Shown here: one piece after another, positions 58,906 to 64,000 of the stretch
How positions within the stretch are numbered: position 1 is the first letter of the stretch
Layout: every line of letters starts with the position of its first letter
Origin: CAJCJE01 sp035948315
GTDB lineage: Bacteria > Actinomycetota > Actinomycetes > Mycobacteriales > Pseudonocardiaceae
NCBI GenBank assembly: GCA_035948315.1
Contig: DASZJG010000053.1
Location: 50,949 to 114,948, forward strand
Direction: 5' to 3'
DNA length: 64,000 nucleotides
The notes under the pieces: generated by a model
What the model saw: the letters and a program-made list of their open reading frames with translations, nothing else
What the model was told of the DNA's origin: nothing
The model's database searches: none
Made by a program: the position numbers and the translations under genes

Positions 58906-60489
58906 ATGGCCATGGAGCAGTACGACTACGTGATCGTCGGCGCGGGCGCTGCGGGCTGTGTGCTGGCCAACCGGCTCTCCGCCAACCCGGACACCTCGGT
59001 GCTGCTGCTTGAGGCCGGCGGCTCGTTCATCCCGTCCGATGTGGACAACGCGCCGACCTGGTTCAAGCTGCTCGGCTCGCCGGTCGACTGGGGCTACAGC
59101 AGCGTGCCGCAGCCGGGCCTGGACGGCCGGTCCAGCTACGAGCCGCGCGGCAAGATGCCCGGCGGCAGCAGCAACCTCTACATCATGATGCACATCCGGG
59201 GCCACCACTCGGACTTCGACAACTGGGCGTACCAGGGCGCTGCCGGCTGGTCGCACGCCGACCTGCTGCCGTACTTCACCAGAATGGAGTCGCAGGAGGA
59301 CCAGACCGACCACCCGATCGGCACCAGCGGGCCGCAGATCGTCACCAACGCGGGCAAGCACGAGCCCAACCCGATGTCCCAGGTGTTCCTCAACGCCTGC
59401 GACGAGCTGGGCTACCCGAGGACCGAGGACTTCAACGGGCCGAACATGGTCGCGGCCGGCTGGCACCACATCGACGTCAAGGACGGCCGCCGCCGGGGTT
59501 CCCTGGCCTCCTACCTCGAACCGGCGCTGAGCAGGCCGAACCTGACGCTGCGCACCAACGCCCAGGCCACCGAGCTGCTGTGGAGCGGCAACCAGTGCGT
59601 CGGCGTCGCGTACCGGCAGAGCAGGGCGAGCGACCCGCAGGGTGAGGGCCGCACGCTGGCCGGCGTCGAGGAGGCGCAGCCCGGCTCCGGCCTGGTGCGT
59701 GCCAACGCCGAGGTCATCGTGGCCGCGGGCGCGATCGAGTCGCCGAAGCTGCTGCTGCTCTCCGGCATCGGTCCGGGCGAGGCACTGCGCCAGCACAACA
59801 TCCCGGTCGTGTCCGACCTGCCGGGTGTCGGTGAGAACTTCCACAACCACGTGCTGGTCGGCCTGATCGCGGAGACCAAACAGCCAGTGGAACCCGGTCG
59901 GCAGAACCTGTCCGAGGCGGCCCTGTTCGTGCGGTCCGAACCCGGCATGCTCGCGCCCGACCTCCAGATCGCGTTCGTGCACGTGCCGTTCGACATCATC
60001 GTCGGCCAGCAGCACCCGAACGCGGTGAGCATCCTGCCCGGCGTGGTCCGGCCGAACTCCCGCGGCTGGATCCGGCTCGCCTCCAACGATCCACTGGACA
60101 AGCCGCTGGTCAACCCGAACTACTTCGGCGACCCGTCCGACCTCACCCGGCTCGTACAGTCGGTGGAGATCTCCCGGGACATCTTCGCCACCAACAGTTT
60201 CCGCTCGGTCCTGGCAGGCGAACTCATGCCGGGATCGGATGTCCAGGGCAAGAAGGCACTGACCGAGTTCGTGCGGTCCAAGGCGGACAGCTACCACCAC
60301 CAGGCGGGCTCCTGCAAGATGGGCATCGACTCGATGTCCGTTGTGGACCCGAGGTTGCGCGTGCACGGCGTCGAGGGCCTGCGCGTCGTGGATGCCAGCG
60401 TCATGCCCGCGGTGCCCTCCGGCAACTGCCACACCGCCATCGTCGCGATCGCCGAGCGCGCCGTCGACCTGATTCAAGGACGGATCTGA
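58906..60489 (+). CDS. GMC-family FAD oxidoreductase (choline/alcohol dehydrogenase-like)
   Basis: 527 residues from the ATG at 58906. The N-terminal FAD site is YVIVGAGAAGCVLANRL, followed by LLLEAGG and KMPGGSSNLYIMMHIRG. The GMC signature AAGAIESPKLLLLSGIGPG is complete. The catalytic pair lies in YHHQAGSCKMG (H465) and GNCHTAIVAIAERA (H509); many relatives have Asn at the second site, and here it is His, as in aryl-alcohol oxidases. It should oxidise an alcohol to an aldehyde or ketone. It ends in a TGATG overlap with the next DJ-1 gene. Confidence 0.92.
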   Translation: MAMEQYDYVIVGAGAAGCVLANRLSANPDTSVLLLEAGGSFIPSDVDNAPTWFKLLGSPVDWGYSSVPQPGLDGRSSYEPRGKMPGGSSNLYIMMHIRGHHSDFDNWAYQGAAGWSHADLLPYFTRMESQEDQTDHPIGTSGPQIVTNAGKHEPNPMSQVFLNACDELGYPRTEDFNGPNMVAAGWHHIDVKDGRRRGSLASYLEPALSRPNLTLRTNAQATELLWSGNQCVGVAYRQSRASDPQGEGRTLAGVEEAQPGSGLVRANAEVIVAAGAIESPKLLLLSGIGPGEALRQHNIPVVSDLPGVGENFHNHVLVGLIAETKQPVEPGRQNLSEAALFVRSEPGMLAPDLQIAFVHVPFDIIVGQQHPNAVSILPGVVRPNSRGWIRLASNDPLDKPLVNPNYFGDPSDLTRLVQSVEISRDIFATNSFRSVLAGELMPGSDVQGKKALTEFVRSKADSYHHQAGSCKMGIDSMSVVDPRLRVHGVEGLRVVDASVMPAVPSGNCHTAIVAIAERAVDLIQGRI

Positions 60490-61109
60490 TGCCTGCTGAG
60501 CTGGTCCTGGGAACCGACGGCGTGCTCACCGACGCCAAGATCGGCATCCTGATCGAGAGCGACTACTACGAGCCGGAGATCCACTACTACCAGCGCCGCT
60601 TCGCCGAGGAAGGTGCCCACACGCACTTCCTCACGCGGATGTGGGGCAACTCCGAGATCACCTTCCTCGGGCACGAGTGGCACAACCCGTTCGTCGCCAA
60701 CGAGACCTTCGAGACCATCGACGACGACGAGCTGCGCACCTACGACGCGATCATCGTGCCCTCCGGCATGGTCTCCGACCGGCTGCGGTTCACCGAGGAC
60801 GTCAACAAGATCCCGCCGGCGACCGAGTTCCTGCGTCGCGCGTTCGCCGAACCGAGCGTGCTCAAGGGCATCATCTGCCACGGTATGTGGCTGGTCGCGC
60901 CCGCCCCGGAACTCGTCGCGGGCCGGCAGGTCACCGTGCACAACAACCTCATCGGCGACGCCAAGGCATACGGCGCCAAGTACGTCGACGCGGACGTGGT
61001 GCACGACGGCGACGACCTGATCACCGGCCGCACCGGCCAGCATGCCCACCTCTTCGCGCACGCGCTGATCAAGGCGCTGGTCGAGCGCAGGAACGGAGGG
61101 CAGGGGTGA
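60489..61109 (+). CDS. DJ-1/PfpI-family protein, copy 3
   Basis: 206 residues from the ATG at 60489. The nucleophile elbow is IICHGMWLVAPAPELVAG (C130, H131), and the family Glu is E28 in YYEPEIHYY. The lengthened N-terminus and the C-terminal YVDADVVHDGDDLITGRT match the PfpI core. It is coupled to the GMC gene and to the VOC gene. It shows little resemblance to the other two DJ-1 proteins here, so the three are probably not recent duplicates. Confidence 0.88.
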   Translation: MPAELVLGTDGVLTDAKIGILIESDYYEPEIHYYQRRFAEEGAHTHFLTRMWGNSEITFLGHEWHNPFVANETFETIDDDELRTYDAIIVPSGMVSDRLRFTEDVNKIPPATEFLRRAFAEPSVLKGIICHGMWLVAPAPELVAGRQVTVHNNLIGDAKAYGAKYVDADVVHDGDDLITGRTGQHAHLFAHALIKALVERRNGGQG

Positions 61110-61540
61110 CCGTCGCACCGGGTCTTGTCTGGTCGCACGTGGCACTGAACTGCCGCGACCAGGACAAGACCGAACAGTTCTACCGCCGCTACCTGGGCTT
61201 CGAGCGGGTGCGCTCCGTCGATCTCGGCGGTCGGGCGATCGTGTTCCTGCGCAGCGGAGAGGTACTGCTCGAACTGTTCGACGCCGAGGGTGATGAGCTG
61301 TTCGACCCGAAACAGGATGGGCCGGCCAACCCCGGCGTCATCAGACACCTCGCATTTCAGACCGACGATGTGGACGCATTTCTCGCCGGAGTCGGCGACG
61401 AGGTGCCGGTTTCCCTCGGACCCATGAGTTTCGACGCCTTTATCCCGGGCTGGCGCACGGTGTGGCTGCTCGACCCGGACGGCGTGATCGTCGAAGTGAG
61501 CCAGGGATATCGCGATCAGGACGACCGGAGGAACGGATAA
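61106..61540 (+). CDS. VOC (glyoxalase/dioxygenase-fold) protein
   Basis: 144 residues from a GTG at 61106 that overlaps the DJ-1 stop as GTGA. Two beta-alpha-beta-beta-beta modules are visible: WSHVALNCRDQDKTEQFYRRYLGFERV with VLLELFD, then IRHLAFQTDDVDAFLAGV with VWLLDPDGVIVEVSQGY. Candidate metal ligands are the His in WSHVAL, Glu in LLELF, His in IRHLAF and Glu in IVEVSQ. It may be a lyase, epimerase or isomerase for a reactive carbonyl compound. Confidence 0.9.
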   Translation: MTVAPGLVWSHVALNCRDQDKTEQFYRRYLGFERVRSVDLGGRAIVFLRSGEVLLELFDAEGDELFDPKQDGPANPGVIRHLAFQTDDVDAFLAGVGDEVPVSLGPMSFDAFIPGWRTVWLLDPDGVIVEVSQGYRDQDDRRNG

Positions 61541-63384
61541 TGTCAGACAACCCCAACGCACGCGGGCTCAACTTCACCTGGGCCGACACGATCTCCGGAT
61601 ACGTGAGCGGCTACGACGCCGCGGCGCGCAGTTTCGACCTGGAGACCAGCGACAAGCGCAGCTTCCGGGTCGTCATCGACGACAGCACGGCCGGGGAACT
61701 GCTGCGCAACCTCGGAGAGCCCTACGCCGACGCCAGCGGTCACTTCGCCGACACCCTGGTGCCGGGCCGCTTCGTGAGCGTCTACGGCATCTTCTACCCG
61801 GGTGACGAGCTGCGCTTCGTGGCCAAGCACATCGAACTGGTGGGCCGCGGCGCGAGCGACTTCAACTTCGAGGAACCGAACTGGTGGACCCGCCAGATCG
61901 ACCAGCTCGCCTCGTTCTACCGTCGCGCCCAGTTCGGTCAGGACAAGATCGACTACCGCAACTACCGAACCCAGCTGCACCTGGGCGGCACCAAGACCGG
62001 CAGTCACATCCAGGAGACCGACACGATCTCCCGGATGGTCTACGGCATGGCGTCGGCCTACATGCTGACCGGCCGCGACGACTACCTCGAGGTCGCCGAG
62101 AAGGGCACCGAGTACCTGCGCGAGCACATGCGCTTCGTGGACCGCACCAACGACGTGGTCTACTGGTACCACGGTGTGTCCATCGTGGACGGATCGATCG
62201 ACAAGAAGCTGTTCACCTCGGAGTTCTCCGACGACTACGACGCCATCCCGATGTACGAGCAGATCTACGCGCTCGCCGGCCCGATGCAGACCTTCCGCAT
62301 CTCCGGCGACCCGAAGATCCTCTCCGACACCGACGGCACGCTGCGGCTGTTCGAGAAGTTCTTCCGCGACTACGACAAGGGCGGCTACTACTCCCACGTC
62401 GACCCGATCCTGCTCTCCCCGCACCACGAGTCGATCGGTGTCAACGCCTCCCGCAAGAACTGGAACTCCGTCGGCGACCACGCCCCGGCCTACCTGGTGA
62501 ACCTGTACCTGGCCACCGGTGAGCAGCGGCACGCCGACATGCTGGAGCGCACCTTCGACACCATCGCCGAGCACTTCCCCGACTACGACAACAGCCCGTT
62601 CGTGAACGAGCGGTTCTACCAGGACTGGTCGCACGACCTTGAGCACACCTGGCAGCAGAACCGCGCGGTCGTCGGCCACAACCTCAAGATCGCCTGGAAC
62701 CTGATGCGCATGCAGGCGCTGCGCCCCAAGGAAACCTACGCCAGCCTGGCCGAGACGATCGGCAACCTGATGCCGGGCGTGGGCAGCGACCAGCAGCGTG
62801 GCGGCTGGTACGACGTGGTCGAGCGCGTGCTCATCCCCGGTGAGGACAAGTTCCGCTTCGCCTGGCACGACCGCAAGGCGTGGTGGCAGCAGGAGCAGGC
62901 CATCCTGGCCTACCTGATCCTGGCCGGCAGCACCGGAAACGGCGAGTACCTGCGTCACGCGCGCGAGGCGGAGAGCTTCTACAACAGCTACTTCCTCGAC
63001 CACGACGAGGGTGCCGTCTACTTCAACGTGCTGTCCACCGGCATGCCCTACCTGTTGGGCACCGAGCGCCTCAAGGGCAGCCACTCCATGTCGATGTACC
63101 ACTCGGCCGAGCTGTGCTACCTGGCCGCGACGTACACCAACCTGTTGATCACCAAGCAGCCGCTGCCGTTGTGGTTCAAGCCGCTTCCCGAGGCGAGCCG
63201 CACGCTGCGGGTGGCACCGGACCTGCTGCCGCAGGGCAAGGTCCGGTTGCAGGAAGTCGAGATCGACGGCAAGCCGTACGAGATCTTCGACCCGATCAAG
63301 ATGACCATCGAACTCCCGGAATCCTCGGAACGCCTGACCGTTCGCGCGGTCGTCGCTCCGGTGGACGCCGGCAAGGGGGCATGA
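61540..63384 (+). CDS. AGE-family (alpha/alpha)6-barrel protein with extra N-terminal domain
   Basis: 614 residues from the ATG at 61540 (TAATG overlap with the VOC stop, CGGAGGAACGG upstream). Residues about 1-105 form a beta-rich domain (ADTISGYVSGYDAAARSFDLETSDKRSFRVVIDD) that ordinary epimerases lack. The remainder resembles N-acylglucosamine 2-epimerase/cellobiose epimerase barrels (YGMASAYMLTGRDDYLEVAEKGTEYLREHM, HDLEHTWQQNRAVVGHNLKIAWNLMRM, KAWWQQEQAILAYLIL), with several His and Trp in the expected cavity. It could epimerise or hydrolyse a sugar. Its substrate is unknown. Confidence 0.82.
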   Translation: MSDNPNARGLNFTWADTISGYVSGYDAAARSFDLETSDKRSFRVVIDDSTAGELLRNLGEPYADASGHFADTLVPGRFVSVYGIFYPGDELRFVAKHIELVGRGASDFNFEEPNWWTRQIDQLASFYRRAQFGQDKIDYRNYRTQLHLGGTKTGSHIQETDTISRMVYGMASAYMLTGRDDYLEVAEKGTEYLREHMRFVDRTNDVVYWYHGVSIVDGSIDKKLFTSEFSDDYDAIPMYEQIYALAGPMQTFRISGDPKILSDTDGTLRLFEKFFRDYDKGGYYSHVDPILLSPHHESIGVNASRKNWNSVGDHAPAYLVNLYLATGEQRHADMLERTFDTIAEHFPDYDNSPFVNERFYQDWSHDLEHTWQQNRAVVGHNLKIAWNLMRMQALRPKETYASLAETIGNLMPGVGSDQQRGGWYDVVERVLIPGEDKFRFAWHDRKAWWQQEQAILAYLILAGSTGNGEYLRHAREAESFYNSYFLDHDEGAVYFNVLSTGMPYLLGTERLKGSHSMSMYHSAELCYLAATYTNLLITKQPLPLWFKPLPEASRTLRVAPDLLPQGKVRLQEVEIDGKPYEIFDPIKMTIELPESSERLTVRAVVAPVDAGKGA

Positions 63385-63761
63385 TGAATCTGCGCAGGAG
63401 GATGGTTGGCCCGGTCGCCGTGGTCAGCCTGGCCGGTGGACTGGACAGCGAGTCCGCCCCGGCCGTGCAGGACAAGCTGAGCAAACTGCTGCAACAGCAG
63501 CCGTACCTGCTGATCGACTTCGCCGGCGTGCCGTGCGTGTCCAGCGCGGGCCTGCGGACGCTGCTGCTGCTCTACCGCCAGGCACAGGGACTCAACCACC
63601 AGGTCGGGGTGGTCGGGATGTCGCCCGAGGTGCGCAACGTGCTCGACGCGACCGGGTTCCTCGACTTCTTCACCGTCGCGGACACCGTTGCCGACGTTGT
63701 CGCCGCCTTGGACATCGACGCAGAGGAGGCGCTCCGTGAGCCCGTCACATCTGGTTCGTGA
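63381..63761 (+). CDS. STAS-domain protein (anti-sigma-factor antagonist type)
   Basis: 126 residues from an ATG at 63381 overlapping the AGE-like stop. VGPVAVVSLAGGLDSESAPAVQDKLSKLL leads to the phosphorylation-type site PCVSSAGLRTLLLLYR (S54/S55). The C-terminal VRNVLDATGFLDFFTVADTVADVVAAL completes the fold. SpoIIAA-like proteins bind an anti-sigma kinase, but no RsbW-like gene is present in the window. Its place inside a metabolic operon suggests that the pathway output feeds, or is gated by, a stress or developmental sigma factor. Confidence 0.9.
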   Translation: MMNLRRRMVGPVAVVSLAGGLDSESAPAVQDKLSKLLQQQPYLLIDFAGVPCVSSAGLRTLLLLYRQAQGLNHQVGVVGMSPEVRNVLDATGFLDFFTVADTVADVVAALDIDAEEALREPVTSGS

Positions 63762-64000
63762 CCGGATCGACTCCTTCCCCACGCACACCGTTGCGGGCTA
63801 CGGGGTGCGCGCCGGGCGGCCACTGCCCTTCGGCGCCACTCTGGTGCCCGGTGGCGTGAACTTCTCGGTGTTCTCCGGCCGGGCCTCCGCGGTCTCGGTG
63901 GTGCTGTTCAAGCAGGGTGAGAAGCAGCCCCTCGCGGAGATCGCGATCCCGGAGGAGTTCCGCATCGGCCGGGTCTGGGCGGTCACCGTGTTCGGCCTGG
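63736..64000 (+). CDS. Glycogen-debranching/isoamylase-like protein (GlgX type), N-terminal fragment cut by window edge
   Basis: The first 88 codons from a GTG at 63736 with GAGGAGG eight bases upstream. It overlaps the STAS gene by 26 bases. GRPLPFGATLVPGGVNFSVFSGRASAVSVVLF is the usual N-terminal CBM48 segment of isoamylase, GlgX and GlgB-type enzymes. It continues past the right edge, so the catalytic GH13 part cannot be judged. Together with the AGE-like barrel it hints at sugar handling in this operon. Confidence 0.8.
   Translation, partial: MSPSHLVRDRIDSFPTHTVAGYGVRAGRPLPFGATLVPGGVNFSVFSGRASAVSVVLFKQGEKQPLAEIAIPEEFRIGRVWAVTVFGL

Noticed and set aside
1..64000. tRNA, rRNA or known riboswitch
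   Set aside because: No cloverleaf with a GGTTCGAATCC-like arm, no rRNA segments and no riboswitch core were recognised by eye. A covariance-model scan would be decisive.

Overview
The window is high-GC DNA of an actinomycete. Supporting signs are GTG/TTG starts, ATGA gene overlaps, a complete conservon (cvnA-D), a Methyltransf_19-type methyltransferase, a DUF6879 gene, an AfsR-like LuxR regulator and abundant secondary-metabolism genes. A member of the Pseudonocardiales is my best guess from gene content, but the species cannot be read from the sequence. The left edge cuts a secreted GH3 glycosidase and the right edge cuts a glycogen-debranching-type gene.

Layout. 1-5.7 kb: truncated GH3 enzyme, then a minus-strand conservon (NIT-domain sensor kinase, roadblock protein, DUF742 protein, small GTPase). 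5.9-13.0 kb: short molybdopterin oxidoreductase, large LuxR-type ATPase regulator, sugar-binding lipoprotein, RNase J-like metallo-beta-lactamase. 13.5-20.3 kb: five overlapping plus-strand genes (P450, tryptophan-type flavin halogenase, FAD/NAD(P) oxidoreductase, stand-alone adenylation-carrier didomain, type II thioesterase), which look like a compact route to a carrier-tethered halogenated building block. 20.5-24.5 kb: methyltransferase, then a hydroxycinnamate (ferulate) operon: hydratase/lyase, amidohydrolase, acyl-CoA ligase. 24.7-28.1 kb (minus): MarR regulator, MFS exporter, chloroperoxidase-type hydrolase, SnoaL protein. 28.4-30.8 kb: secreted discoidin plus beta-helix glycosidase behind a CebR-like operator. 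30.8-40.4 kb: mostly household or unlinked genes (StyA-like monooxygenase, acidic protein, M48-LysM protease, MarR, two-component pair, HtpG).

40.5-64 kb is the most unusual part. A TetR gene with an operator-like site in front is followed by a gene-poor, AT-richer stretch with two more pairs of the same motif, each pair 30 bp apart. Next comes a protein fusing two CDGSH iron-sulfur motifs, a ferredoxin-like (Fer4_19/DUF1271) module and a group II truncated haemoglobin. A second copy of this fusion lies 11 kb downstream. Between and after them are a TMEM175-type channel, an IS701-like transposase with a repetitive Asn/Gly insert, SnoaL proteins, a three-subunit xanthine-dehydrogenase-family hydroxylase, a Dabb/ABM-type small protein and a DJ-1/PfpI protein. 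The window ends with a tightly packed operon (DJ-1, ThDP enzyme, three SnoaL proteins, GMC oxidoreductase, DJ-1, VOC protein, AGE-like barrel, STAS protein, GlgX-like start). I do not recognise this set as a described pathway. I infer an oxidative small-molecule pathway built on iron-sulfur/haem, Mo, ThDP and FAD enzymes, and I regard it as the best candidate for an undescribed system.
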